Positions 39,501-47,175 are shown, numbered from the stretch's first letter. The stretch is 64,000 nt of DNA from an uncultured Alphaproteobacteria bacterium (GCA_958431225.1 OY288107.1:1639501-1703500), one strand, 5' to 3'. Notes: generated by a model from the letters alone, not told the origin. Made by a program: numbers and translations.

Positions 39501-42500
39501 TGGCGGTGTCGGTCGTGATACGCTCAATGGGGATTGGGGTGCTGATACGCTTTATGGTGGTGACGGCAATGACCGCCTTGATGGCGGTGAGGGCGATGAT
39601 ACGCTTGATGGCGGTAGTGGCAATGATTACTTAACGGGCGGTGCGGGTGCGGATATTTTTGTGCTGGATATAGATGCAACCTCATCGGCTGACGTCGATA
39701 TTGTGACCGATTTCCATGACCATGATAAAATCCACTACCAAGTATGGGGGCTTGACAATAACGACCATGATAAAATCCGCGTAGATGGATTCACTGGCGC
39801 AATGCCAGAGACGCTTGATGATTTCCTAACCGCCGCCAATCTGCGCGTGGAAAAGGGACATATCCATGTGCCTAATGCCCAAAGTGGTAGTGGTGGTGGT
39901 ATTTATGGTGTTGCTGTAAGTTTGTTTGATAGTGCCACCATTGAAGACACCGCCATCTATAAGGTGGTGGAAGGTGGCGATGATGTGCTTCTCATGGTGT
40001 TAAGGGATTTCACCGATGACCTAACCTTAGATATGTTTGACCTACCAAACGCCGGCACCAATACCGCCCCAACATTCGCCCAAGATTCGTATAGCGCGAG
40101 CATCGCACAGGGTGCGGAAGTTGGCGATATCATTACCAATATCGCCGCACAGGATGCCGATAGCGATACGCTCACCTATTCCATCACAGCCGGCAATGAT
40201 GCAGGGCTGTTTATTGTTGATGCCACAAATGGCGACATCAAACTAGCCACGCCTGAAACGCGCACTAATGCTGGCGACCACACCCTAACAATAACCGCCA
40301 CCGACACCGCAGGCAACGCCGACACCGCCACCGTCACCATCACCGACTACGCCATTCGTGGCACTGGCGATGATGATGTGGGGCAGGATTATGACACCCC
40401 GCAACCCTACTATGTGCTGGCGCTGATAGGCACTGATGAGGCGGATACCATCTATGGCTATGGCGGTCATGATCTCATACGAAGCGGCGATGGCGCAGAT
40501 ACCATTTATGGCGGTGCTGGCAATGATGATGCACGGGGCGGTGATGACGATGACACCCTCTATGGCGGGGCTGGCAATGACAGGCTTAGCGGCGAAAGGG
40601 GCGATGACACGCTTCATGGCGGCGATGGTGATGATATTTTGAGTGGCAGAACCGGTGATGATGCCATCTATGGTGATGCTGGCGATGATACGGTCTCTGG
40701 TTTTTATGGCGATGACACGCTTTACGGCGGTGCTGGAAATGATAACATATCTGGCTATTACGGCACAGATACGCTCTATGGCGGTAGCGGTGCTGATTAC
40801 ATGCGCGGCGGTGAGGGCGATGATATCCTTCACGGCGGTAGCGACAACGATACGCTCTCTGGCAATGAAGGCGACGATACCCTCTATGGCGATGGCGGCG
40901 GTGATGACCTCCACGGCGGTGATGGTGCTGATACGCTTTATGGCGGGGCTGGTGTTGATACGCTTTATGGCGATGCTGGCGATGATACGCTTGATGGCGG
41001 TGATGCGTCAGATGTGCTTTATGGCGATGCGGGTGTTGATACGCTCAACGGCGGCGCTGGCGGCGATGTCATTTATGGCGGTGCGGACAATGATATTCTC
41101 AATGGCGGTGCTGGCAACGACCTGCTTGAGGGCAGTGCAGGCACGGACACCCTTTACGGCGGTGCTGGCAGTGATTACCTGAGAGGCGATAGTTTAGCCC
41201 TGATCGGAACAGAAATTTTCACAGGTCCGGCAGATGCGGATATTTTCGTCCTAAATACAGCAGATTCCGGCACCGACACAATCACCGATTTCACCCCAAG
41301 CGCAGGCGATAAAATCCGCATAGAAGAATTTACAGGCGTGATTCCCGCGAGCATTGAGGCATTTCTAACCGCCGCCAATCTACGCGTAGAAAAGGGACAT
41401 ATTAAGGTGGATGCGTGGGCTAACATAAACATCCCCACCGACGACAACGAAATCACCAACACCGCCATCTATCAGGGCGATAAGCTAGTCATGGTGCTAG
41501 AAGATTTCACCGACGACCTAACCTTAGATATGTTTGATTTGCCGAACGCAACACCCAACACCGCCCCGGTATTCGCCCAAGAATCCTACACCGCAACCCT
41601 AGCCGAAAATGCCGAATCTGGCAGTGCGGTGGTGACGGTTCAAGCCACCGATGCCAATGCTGGCGACACGCTGACCTATTCCATCGTCAGCAACAATACC
41701 CCGGGGCTTTTTGTGGAAGACACGATTATTGATAATGCTCCGCCTTTCGCCATTGATGCGAACAGCGGTGCAATCACCCTAACAGGCGCATTAGATTTTG
41801 AAACCGCAACCACCCACACTTTCACCATTCAGGTAGAGGACAGCGCCGGGCTCACCGACACGGCAGAGGTCACCATCAACGTCACCGATGCCCCGGTCTT
41901 TGATAAGGCGACCCATAGGGTAGAAATCCCCGAACTAACCGAAATCGGCACGGTGCTAACCACCGTCACTGCGCGGGATGCCGATACGAGTGGCGTGCGC
42001 TATTCCATCATTGGCGGCAGGAACGCAAATCTCTTTGCCATCAATGAGACCACCGGCGCGATTACACTAAAAGGCTTCTTGGATTTTGAAACCGCGGAAT
42101 CGCATCGCTTAGTAGTGCAAGCAAGCGATGGCGTCAGCACCGATACTATCAATGTGATAATTGGTGTCGTTGATGAAATGGATTGCGCGTGCCTAGACAT
42201 CGCCGCCAACACCGAAGAAATTGCCGCAGGCACCGTCCTAACCGCGAGCATCACCCATGACGACCCCAACGGCTATGAGGGCGGCAAAGCCCCCGAAAGC
42301 GGCTGGGTATGGTTCTACCAAAGCAAGCCCGACCAAGAAATCGGCGATGGCACTTCCACTTACACCGTAAGGGAAGAGGACAGCGGCGAGCAAATTTGCG
42401 TCCGCATCACCTACATGGACGGCAACGGACGCCCAGAAATCGTGCAAGCACGGCTAGAAGAAGCCGTCCAACGTGTCGTCATAAAACCCGATGCAGAAGA

Positions 42501-43146
42501 CGCCGACAAAGACAAAACCTACACCGCCGAAGCCGATAAAGCGACAAAAGTGGAAGCCGGCACAGGCGCCGACCATGTGCGCGATGGCAACCGCAATGAC
42601 GTCATAGATGGCGGCAAGGGCGATGATGAAATTGACCTAAGCGCCAGCAAGGAAGACAATGATGTGGTCATCTACGGCATCGGCAATCAAATGGCAAGCG
42701 ACGGCGCTGACAGCATCACCAGCTTCGTGCGCGGACGCGATAAGTTCGTATTCCAACTAAAACAAAGCGACATTGACGCCGGCGACATAGACCTGAGCGC
42801 AGATGACGGCTATGAAGGCTTTATCAATTACGTAACCAAAGGCACAGAAGATCTCATAGACGATCAATTCTGGGTAAATTTCAATTTTAGCATTGGTGAA
42901 AATGGCGTACAAATGGACGGCATTTCATTCCATTTCAAAGACAGCACCTTCTTCAGCGGCGGACGCATATCCATGCCCATAGTCAGCATAGAATTCGCCG
43001 ACCCCCTCTCAGTGGATGAGGTTAGAGAGGCATACAGCGGCAGAGATAAATCAACACCGCTAGTGAAACAAGGGCTATTGAGCGATTTTGATTACCTTGA
43101 CGATTTCCTAGGCGGCGATGGTGCCGTGGGCTTTGATATTATCTAG
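33541..43146 (+). CDS. Giant RTX/cadherin protein of 3201 residues, probable type I-secreted surface adhesin
   Basis: The protein has no signal peptide. After a unique beta-rich N-terminus (residues 1-113) it alternates RTX blocks (GGxGxDxLx Ca2+-binding nonapeptides; DNA about 33.88-34.43, 34.78-35.23, 35.83-36.06, 36.43-36.65, 37.44-37.66, 38.30-38.85, 39.18-39.65 and 40.42-41.19 kb) with a ~100-residue module. That module runs ADIFVLN..TxTDF.P..GDKIRVE, a MPxTxEAFLTAANLRVEKGH stretch, NTAIYKGDxLVMVLEDFTDD and LTLDMFDLPN, and two divergent copies occur. Most modules are followed by a cadherin-like domain (NxAPVFAQESYS...ITATDxDGNxxTATVTI). A Ser/Pro stretch (SSSPSPSPSYSS) lies near residue 1285. 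The end has two cadherin-like domains, an Ig-like domain (with CAC) and a ~220-residue C-terminal region shared with the upstream gene. RTX calcium folding and C-terminal export signal are inferred from the family; the transporter is not in the window. Confidence 0.93.
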   Translation: MSSMFHIGTIPMVQSSQGFVTADDASGVNTGLRITIVDPDISITDFSVSDDRFELVADGSQKAFLKLKVGQSLCEETSVNIIYNYAFHTDEGTTGYIEMPLSFTISMYTDGDFIHGYSGDDTLNGGAGDDKMYGVEGDDTLSGGAGDDNIIGGLGDDTIYGGVGDDRLDGDGTTRDISEGGDDTLYGGDGDDDLFGHAGDDTLYGGDGDDYLSGNIGDDILYGDAGDDRLSGSRGDDQLYGGAGDDRLNGSYGDDRLYGNAGDDTLYGGEGDDWLIGALGDDTLYGGAGKDWLLGGVGADTFVLGVGGDTVVDFNPSGNVISLFGNDFSGDGDKIRIDSFTGTMPATVEELLTATNLRVVKGHISVDGFNSDTDDATTENTAIYRGNTLRMVLEDFTQDLTLDMFDLPNATTDIIGTPGDDTLNGGSDDDTIRGRGGDDTIDGGGGDDDIRGGAGDDTIDGGSGDDTIRGRRGDDTIDGGSGDDELRGSRGDDAISGSGGDDTLHGGKGDDTIYGDEGNDTLNGKAGDDTLYGGAGDDELRGNKGDDRLDGGRGDDTLSGGKGADIFVLNTDATGTDTITDFNANDGDKIRVETFAGTMPATVEAFLTAANLRVEKGHISVDGLNSTTDKASKQNTAIYKGDTLLMVLEDFTDDLTLDMFDLPNINQAPVFAQDSYSADVAFGAAIGSTVIRIAATDPEGDALTYALTGGIGLFAIDAANGEIKLAVPDVKTTPDTYTLTVRATDSAGNFADTTVTIADLAAIRGSKSGGHKLHGTEDDDAIYGWRWTDHIYGFLGDDVLYGEGGDDDLDGSVGDDILYGGSGEDFLEGNWGIDLLYGGADADVFKVDAPNVERWARREESTNADTDIVVDFSGTDGDQLRLTLLIDGTLNVSSLEEVENAGGFRFDTSGNKVIKGHESGENDANINDTVIYKVVDGADDVILMVIEDFTSLSFDMLKLSVQGGDGADIIHGTDGGNGLHGYNGNDILYGGGGSDYLAGGRGDDTLYGGAGDDTLSGDWGNNVLDGGAGNDYLDGGESADIFVLSAGSAADADVVEDFNPRNGDRIRVAEFTGAMPETTLESFLEATNLRVERGHINVEGLTRKDGYWSENTAIYKGDELVMVLVDFDDDLTLDMFDLPNATNQSPRFWQKSYKAEVAVDAEIGSTIISVAATDGEDDTLTYTITEGNDAGLFDIDGDGNIILSVPDTRPSAARSTLTVRATDSDGNATETTVTITDKAIRGTDGDDVVGAPLEIIIPRVITVVAHDDETIDSPVASSSPSPSPSYSSPFTYIYNPLPVHKGDTIYGYGGNDTLYGYGYGRYSVKINGNDSTLYGGDGNDALYGGYGQDILRGEADDDTLYGGAGDDYLEGGESADIFVLNTADAGADTVADFTPSEGDKIRVEEFDGAMPERIDAFLTAANLRVEKGNINVDAWVDALDENTDDSEIANTAIYKVVEGGADVLVMVLEDFDADLTLAMFDLPNAGTNTAPVFAQESYSETIARGAKIGDIITNIAATDADDDALTYAITAGNDSGLFIVDATNGDIKLAVPETRTNAGDHTLTITATDSDGNSDTATVTITDYAIRGTDEHDYTAIIWHDAWWRPDDFTGPRNPSIWGSDEADTIYGYAGNDKIYGEDGDDIIYGGGGRVADAIEVTGGKITLASSDNDETPSDDADDAESFTLLAVDPNLFRISNDHDVLYGGSGDDTLYGGGSSDDLYGGNDDDILYGEEGYDELYGGAGDDTLYGGSGKDLLEGADGIDVLYGGADKDTFYVDINRAGQGDTDIIVDFNTEDGDRLKLHLDVDGTFDASSFEKLATTGDLRFDTSGNKVIKGHESGENDTDIHDTVIYKGDAIIAVLEDFADFTTDIIDFRIWGENGDDTFHGAGGNDRLGGEGGVDTLYGGAGDDFLGGGSGDDTLYGEDGKDDLYGNDGDDILYGGDGNDYLQGGYDRYYPFSRYDHGNDILYGGAGKDTLYGDYGNDTLHGGVGRDTLNGDWGADTLYGGDGNDRLDGGEGDDTLDGGSGNDYLTGGAGADIFVLDIDATSSADVDIVTDFHDHDKIHYQVWGLDNNDHDKIRVDGFTGAMPETLDDFLTAANLRVEKGHIHVPNAQSGSGGGIYGVAVSLFDSATIEDTAIYKVVEGGDDVLLMVLRDFTDDLTLDMFDLPNAGTNTAPTFAQDSYSASIAQGAEVGDIITNIAAQDADSDTLTYSITAGNDAGLFIVDATNGDIKLATPETRTNAGDHTLTITATDTAGNADTATVTITDYAIRGTGDDDVGQDYDTPQPYYVLALIGTDEADTIYGYGGHDLIRSGDGADTIYGGAGNDDARGGDDDDTLYGGAGNDRLSGERGDDTLHGGDGDDILSGRTGDDAIYGDAGDDTVSGFYGDDTLYGGAGNDNISGYYGTDTLYGGSGADYMRGGEGDDILHGGSDNDTLSGNEGDDTLYGDGGGDDLHGGDGADTLYGGAGVDTLYGDAGDDTLDGGDASDVLYGDAGVDTLNGGAGGDVIYGGADNDILNGGAGNDLLEGSAGTDTLYGGAGSDYLRGDSLALIGTEIFTGPADADIFVLNTADSGTDTITDFTPSAGDKIRIEEFTGVIPASIEAFLTAANLRVEKGHIKVDAWANINIPTDDNEITNTAIYQGDKLVMVLEDFTDDLTLDMFDLPNATPNTAPVFAQESYTATLAENAESGSAVVTVQATDANAGDTLTYSIVSNNTPGLFVEDTIIDNAPPFAIDANSGAITLTGALDFETATTHTFTIQVEDSAGLTDTAEVTINVTDAPVFDKATHRVEIPELTEIGTVLTTVTARDADTSGVRYSIIGGRNANLFAINETTGAITLKGFLDFETAESHRLVVQASDGVSTDTINVIIGVVDEMDCACLDIAANTEEIAAGTVLTASITHDDPNGYEGGKAPESGWVWFYQSKPDQEIGDGTSTYTVREEDSGEQICVRITYMDGNGRPEIVQARLEEAVQRVVIKPDAEDADKDKTYTAEADKATKVEAGTGADHVRDGNRNDVIDGGKGDDEIDLSASKEDNDVVIYGIGNQMASDGADSITSFVRGRDKFVFQLKQSDIDAGDIDLSADDGYEGFINYVTKGTEDLIDDQFWVNFNFSIGENGVQMDGISFHFKDSTFFSGGRISMPIVSIEFADPLSVDEVREAYSGRDKSTPLVKQGLLSDFDYLDDFLGGDGAVGFDII

Positions 43147-43172
43147 GGACGGCGCGGCGGCGTGGGCGCGAA
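43147..43172 (+). repeat. Single unit of the dispersed 30-bp repeat
   Basis: Begins directly after the TAG of the 3201-aa gene and ends 1 bp before the stop of the truncated MFS fragment on the minus strand. Its core matches the array at 43741-43890, so the 568-bp MFS fragment is flanked by copies in the same orientation. Confidence 0.85.
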
Positions 43173-43173
43173 T

Positions 43174-43740
43174 TTAGTCTCGCGCATCATTTAGATACAA
43201 ACACAAAACACACCCCACCAGCGCGGCGGCGAGGAATAGCGTGTAGCTACTAACAAAACTGCCGGTTGCGGTTTTGAGCGCACCGCCGGCGACATTCCCC
43301 AACGCCGCACCAACCCCAAGCCCAACATTGCCTAAACCAAAGATACGCGAAGCGCGCGCGCCGGAAAAATTGCGCGCAATAAACGCCGGAACAAGCCCAA
43401 AAATCGGATAAAACGCCATACCAAAGCAAATAGCAATCAGCCAAATCCAATAACCCTGCGCCAAGCCAACAATCAGCATGAGAGTAGAAATAAGAAGCAA
43501 AATGAGACTAATCATAAGCGACCAACGAATGGTAATCCTATCCCCCAACCAACCCATAAGAAACCCGCTAAACATCCCAACAACACCAATAATTTTCCAA
43601 GCCGTAGCCGTTTCCACCACACGATAACCATATTCCGCGACCAAAAACGAGGAAAAATAATTCTGAAACGGCACACAAGCAAACCCATGAAAAAACATAC
43701 TAATTATAACAAGTATAGCAAGCCGCCGCGGGGCGTTAAG
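43174..43740 (-). pseudogene. MFS transporter fragment: C-terminal half only
   Basis: About 186 residues comprising six hydrophobic segments of a major-facilitator C-domain. Visible are the TM7-TM8 region (ISMFFHGFACVPFQNYFSSF, WKIIGVVGMFSGFLMGWLGD with the MFS GxLxDR-type motif), a TM10-11 segment (FIARNFSGARASRIFGLGNV) and a terminal helix (LFLAAALVGCVLCLYLNDARD). No N-terminal half exists on this strand: immediately upstream is the 5 x 30-bp array, which in this frame translates into VRAHAAAPPS-type units. If translated through the array the product would be 256 residues, probably non-functional as a transporter. It is classed as a broken gene; a half-size expressed transporter is less likely. 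Confidence 0.65.
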
Positions 43741-43890
43741 GGACGGCGCGGCGGCGTGGGCGCGAACTGAGGACGGCGCGGTGGCGTGGGCGCGAACTGA
43801 GGACGGCGCGGCGGCGTGGGCGCGAACTGAGGGCGGCGCGGTGGCGTGGGCGCGAACTGAGGGCGGCGCGGCGGCGTGGGCGCGAACTAA
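43741..43890 (+). repeat. Array of five 30-bp tandem repeats (dispersed GC-rich repeat family)
   Basis: Five contiguous 30-bp units, 43741-43770 through 43861-43890, differing at a few sites (GGAC/GGGC start, GCGGCG/GTGGCG). Each contains GGCGTGGGCGCGAACT. Units are not separated by unique spacers, so it is not CRISPR. In one plus frame the array reads (T/A)ARRRGREL, the same phase as the EARRRGREY units in the Pr6Pr-like protein; on the minus strand it reads VRAHAAAPPS-type peptides. It sits between two truncated MFS genes. Confidence 0.95.
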
Positions 43891-44291
43891 AGGGCGAGAG
43901 GCAACAGAATTTTCCACAGCCCGCAACCCTGACCGCGCCCGCACCTGCCGCCACCAAGCAAGGCACGAGGCGCGAACGCCTACCTATTTTGCAGATGCTT
44001 CCCTCTTTGGCGGGGTATTTTTTCTTTGGCTGGGGGTATGTGGTTTATTTGGCCTTTATTGTCCAATGGGTGCGCAATGCCGGAGGGACGCCGCTTTTGA
44101 TATCTACGAAATGGTCCATTCTCGGTGTGGGGGTTATTTTAAGCGCATTTCTGTGGCGGGGGCTATTAGCAAAACACAAGAATGGCATACCACTTGCCGT
44201 GGCGACGATGGCAACCGCATTTGCGGCGGTTTTGCCGCTGATAACGGATACAACGAAAATTGCCGTGGAAGATATGAAGCGTATTGGATGA
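43891..44291 (+). pseudogene. MFS transporter (YbfB/YjiJ-like) fragment: TM7-TM9 region only
   Basis: On the plus strand a continuous frame runs through the array into a central-loop-like segment (APAPAATKQG, ATG-less) and then a typical YbfB/YjiJ-family second half: LPSLAGYFFFGWGYVVYLAF, IVQWVRNAGGTPLLISTKWS, GVILSAFLWRGLLAKHKNGI and TMATAFAAVLPLI, about three helices. It stops at TGA 44289-44291 before TM10. There is no N-half upstream: the sequence before the array is the minus-strand MFS fragment. The likely starts inside (TTG 43989, ATG 43995) would make a useless 3-helix peptide. It is a remnant, convergent with ccoS. Confidence 0.65.
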
Positions 44292-44309
44292 AAACCCGTG
44301 AAAAACCTG

Positions 44310-44468
44310 CTATTCAGGGGGGGAATCGTCAAAACGTTTATCGAGAATGCGGTGCGATTCGCCCTCAAGGTCGTCATATTGATGGCTCCGCACCGACCAA
44401 ATAAACGCCAATAATCCTAATAATCCCAAGAATAATGATATAGGAATTAGTGCTAACAGAACATTCAT
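44310..44468 (-). CDS. ccoS: cbb3-type cytochrome oxidase assembly protein CcoS
   Basis: A 52-residue protein, too short for many gene finders. From ATG 44468 it reads MNVLLALIPISLFLGLLGLL, then AFIWSVRSHQYDDLEGESHR and ILDKRFDDSPPE: one transmembrane helix and the YDDLEGES(H)RIL motif that defines CcoS. It is required for copper and haem incorporation into cbb3 oxidase. Its ATG overlaps the ccoI stop (ATGA). It is the last gene of the ccoGHIS group, transcribed leftward. Confidence 0.93.
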   Translation of the reverse strand: MNVLLALIPISLFLGLLGLLAFIWSVRSHQYDDLEGESHRILDKRFDDSPPE

Positions 44469-46636
44469 GGCTTTGCCCTCCCCCCCATATTATTCCCCCC
44501 CAAATTCCAAAACCGCACCGCATTCAACACCACCGTCAGCGACGATAGTGACATCGCAATCGCCGCCATCAACGGCGTGGCTAACCCGGCAAATGCCAAT
44601 GGCACGGCTATCATATTGTAAAGCGCGGCTAGGGCGAAATTTTGTAATACCCGACTTTTGGCTTGGCGGGCTACCGTTAGCACATCGGGGAGGGCTTTTA
44701 ACTGCGCCCCGCCGGCACCTGCACCTGCACCTGCACCCGCCCCGCCGGCACCTGCACCTGATAACAGAATCACATCTGCGGTCGCGCGCGTGGCGTCTAG
44801 TGCCGATGCCGGTGCAATCGCCGCATCCGCCGCCGCCAACGCACCCGCATCATTCAACCCATCGCCAACCATCAAAACCACCCGCCCCTCCGCCTTGCAA
44901 GCGTCAATCACCGCCAATTTTTCCGCCGGATTCTTGCCCCCATAAAACGCCTTGAACCCCAGCCGTTCTGCCATGCGCGCAACCGCATCCGTATGGTCGC
45001 CACTCAACAAAATGCGGGGGATGCCTAGCGCATCAAGGCGCGCCAACATCGCGGGCACTTCAGGGCGCACGGATTCTTCAAAATATAGCCACTTTACCCC
45101 CCTATCACCCCAACGAAAGCCTAGATAGCGGTCGCTTTCTTGGGGTGATTCTAGCCATTCGGCTTTGCCTAAACGCACCGCACTGCCTTTGTAAGTGCCG
45201 CCAATACCGCACCCGGCTACCTCCGCTAGATTTTTGAGCGTGGCGATTTTACCCGCCGGAATGACCGCATTGAGATTTTGCGCCAAAACATGCCTTGACC
45301 CCCGCGCCAACGCCCGCAAAATCGCCAATTCTTCAGGCGACCAATCATCCAAATTTGATGGCTTAAACGCACCACTCGTGAGCACCCCCGTTTTGTCAAA
45401 AATGATGCAATCTACCGCCGCTATGCGCTCCAAAGCGGTGGCGTTTTTTATCAATGCACCACGCGAAAATAAACGCGCACTCGCCGACACCATCACCGCC
45501 GGAACCGCTAAACCCAACGCGCACGGACAGGTGATAATCAACACCGCAATCGCTATCGTCAAAGCCGTATAGACCCCCGCCCCTAACCACAACCACAGGC
45601 AAAACGCCAACAACGCCAAACAATGCACCAGCGGGGCGTAAATCGCCGCTGCCCTGTCGGCTAAAGCGGTATAGTGATGGCGCCCACGTTCTGCTACCTC
45701 AACCAAATCAATGAAACGGCGCAAGGTGCTGTTATGTGCGGTTTTGCTGATTTTTACTTCAAGAACGCCGTTCAAACACAGCTCGCCCGCAAAAACCTCC
45801 GCCCCCACATCCAACGCCACCGGCATGGCTTCGCCCGTGAGGAACGACCGGTCAGCATCGGCTTGCCCTTTGACGATGACACCATCCGCAGGAATGCGCT
45901 CACCCGCCCGCACTAACACCAACATCCCCGGGCGCAACGCATTGATGGAAATTTCGCGCAGATTGCCTCTATGTTTATGCGTGGCGGTGGGGGTTTGCAT
46001 TTTTGCTAAATGCGCGGCGGCAGAACGCGCTTTCTGGCGGGCTTGCATATCCAAATACCGCCCCAATAACAGAAAAAACGTCAATGCCAGTGCCGCATCA
46101 AAATAAGCATGTTGCCCCCCCGCTAGTGATTCATAAAGCGATAATCCCGCCGCTAAAATAATCGCCAAGGCTATCGGCACATCCATATTCAAACGCATCC
46201 GCATCACCGCACGCCACGCATTGACATAAAAAACCGCCGACGCATAGACCAAAATCGGCAAGCCTATCAAAGCCGAAACTAAATGCAGAAATTGCCGTGT
46301 CGCCGCATCCGCACCCGCCCACACCGCGACCGATAGCAACATCACATTCATCATACCGAACCCCGCTACCGCTAGGCGAATCAGAAGCGGGTTGGTTTTA
46401 TCAGTGGCGGTGATTTGTTCAAAATCTAATGCCTCGGCGGGGAAGCCTAGCGCATCTAGTGCCGCAACCACCGCCCCTGCCTTGACCCCATCTGCCGCCG
46501 TCACCCGCAATTCTTTGCGCGATAAATTGACCCGCGCCGCCACCACACCCGTCAGGGCGCCGATATGCTGTTCAATCTTGACCATGCACCCCGCACAATG
46601 CATAGACGGCACGTGAAATATATGCGTGGCTGTCAT
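44465..46636 (-). CDS. ccoI: Copper-translocating P-type ATPase CcoI/FixI
   Basis: A 723-residue P1B-type ATPase that supplies copper for assembly of cbb3 oxidase. Features in order are an N-terminal heavy-metal domain with SMHCAGCMVKIEQH (CxxC), about eight membrane helices, the ion-translocating CPCALGLAVP motif, phosphorylation site DKTGVLTSG, and hinge GDGLNDAGALAAADAA. After the hinge there is an unusual Ala/Gly-rich stretch (SGAGAGGAGAGAGAGAGGAQ), encoded by GGTGCA-type repeats around 44705-44765, that is absent from the typical family sequence. It is in frame and in a cytoplasmic loop. Coupled to ccoH upstream (8-bp gap) and ccoS downstream (4-bp overlap). Confidence 0.94.
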   Translation of the reverse strand: MTATHIFHVPSMHCAGCMVKIEQHIGALTGVVAARVNLSRKELRVTAADGVKAGAVVAALDALGFPAEALDFEQITATDKTNPLLIRLAVAGFGMMNVMLLSVAVWAGADAATRQFLHLVSALIGLPILVYASAVFYVNAWRAVMRMRLNMDVPIALAIILAAGLSLYESLAGGQHAYFDAALALTFFLLLGRYLDMQARQKARSAAAHLAKMQTPTATHKHRGNLREISINALRPGMLVLVRAGERIPADGVIVKGQADADRSFLTGEAMPVALDVGAEVFAGELCLNGVLEVKISKTAHNSTLRRFIDLVEVAERGRHHYTALADRAAAIYAPLVHCLALLAFCLWLWLGAGVYTALTIAIAVLIITCPCALGLAVPAVMVSASARLFSRGALIKNATALERIAAVDCIIFDKTGVLTSGAFKPSNLDDWSPEELAILRALARGSRHVLAQNLNAVIPAGKIATLKNLAEVAGCGIGGTYKGSAVRLGKAEWLESPQESDRYLGFRWGDRGVKWLYFEESVRPEVPAMLARLDALGIPRILLSGDHTDAVARMAERLGFKAFYGGKNPAEKLAVIDACKAEGRVVLMVGDGLNDAGALAAADAAIAPASALDATRATADVILLSGAGAGGAGAGAGAGAGGAQLKALPDVLTVARQAKSRVLQNFALAALYNMIAVPLAFAGLATPLMAAIAMSLSSLTVVLNAVRFWNLGGNNMGGRAKP

Positions 46637-46644
46637 GGAATTAC

Positions 46645-47175
46645 CTATGGAATTACCTGTGGAATCACCTGTGGAATCGCCTGTGGAATTACTAGGCGAT
46701 GGCGTTGCGAAAATGCTGTGCCATCGGCTGCCTCTGCATCGACGAAAATGACCTTACTGCCCGCGCGCAATGCTAGAACTACCTCATAATGCCCCCCTGT
46801 ATTTATGGGATGCACCACCGCATCTTCGCGCGCACTAGTCGCACTGCCTACGCGCAAACGCAATGCACGTGGCACCACCGCAACCCCCGCATCATCAACC
46901 AACTCCACCACCAACCGCCCCTGTTCATAGCGCACATGTTCATAACGCACATGGCTGTGCCAACCAAGGCGGGCTTGGGCTTGGCGTTTGGCATCAAATT
47001 GCTGGCTAGCGACATAGGTGTTGGCGACCTCAAGCCCGGGGAAACTGCCTAGGGCAAAAAAAACTAGCGCCAAATTTGCCGTGATAATGACACCGAACGC
47101 ACCCAATATGATGCACAAAAAATGCTTGCCGGTGAATTGCCGTTTCGTCATGGGGTGTTTCATGGGGTGTTTCAT
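46645..47175 (-). CDS. ccoH: cbb3 oxidase assembly membrane protein CcoH/FixH
   Basis: A 176-residue protein with a single N-terminal transmembrane helix (FLCIILGAFGVIITANLALV) and a periplasmic domain (VANTYVASQQFDAKRQAQAR is the FixH signature). It stabilises CcoN during assembly. The start overlaps the ccoG stop by ATGA (47172-47175). Internal tandem duplications are visible: MKHPMKHPM at the N-terminus, HVRYEHVRYE in the middle and VIPQAIPQVIPQVIP at the C-terminus, the last from a repeated 12-bp unit. These expansions preserve frame and are unusual for the family. A start at the third Met (MTKRQFTGKH) is possible. Confidence 0.88.
   Translation of the reverse strand: MKHPMKHPMTKRQFTGKHFLCIILGAFGVIITANLALVFFALGSFPGLEVANTYVASQQFDAKRQAQARLGWHSHVRYEHVRYEQGRLVVELVDDAGVAVVPRALRLRVGSATSAREDAVVHPINTGGHYEVVLALRAGSKVIFVDAEAADGTAFSQRHRLVIPQAIPQVIPQVIP

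Noticed and set aside
33880-41190. DNA-level tandem repeats as non-coding or CRISPR-like
   Set aside because: They translate in one long frame into RTX nonapeptides and conserved modules, so they are coding repeats.
43741-43890. CRISPR array
   Set aside because: The units are contiguous 30-mers with no unique spacers, and there are no cas genes in the window.
43781-44404. A 207-residue plus-strand frame through the array (AWARTEGGA units)
   Set aside because: It is a different frame of the array and of the MFS fragment; the MFS-like sequence lies in the frame read from 43891.
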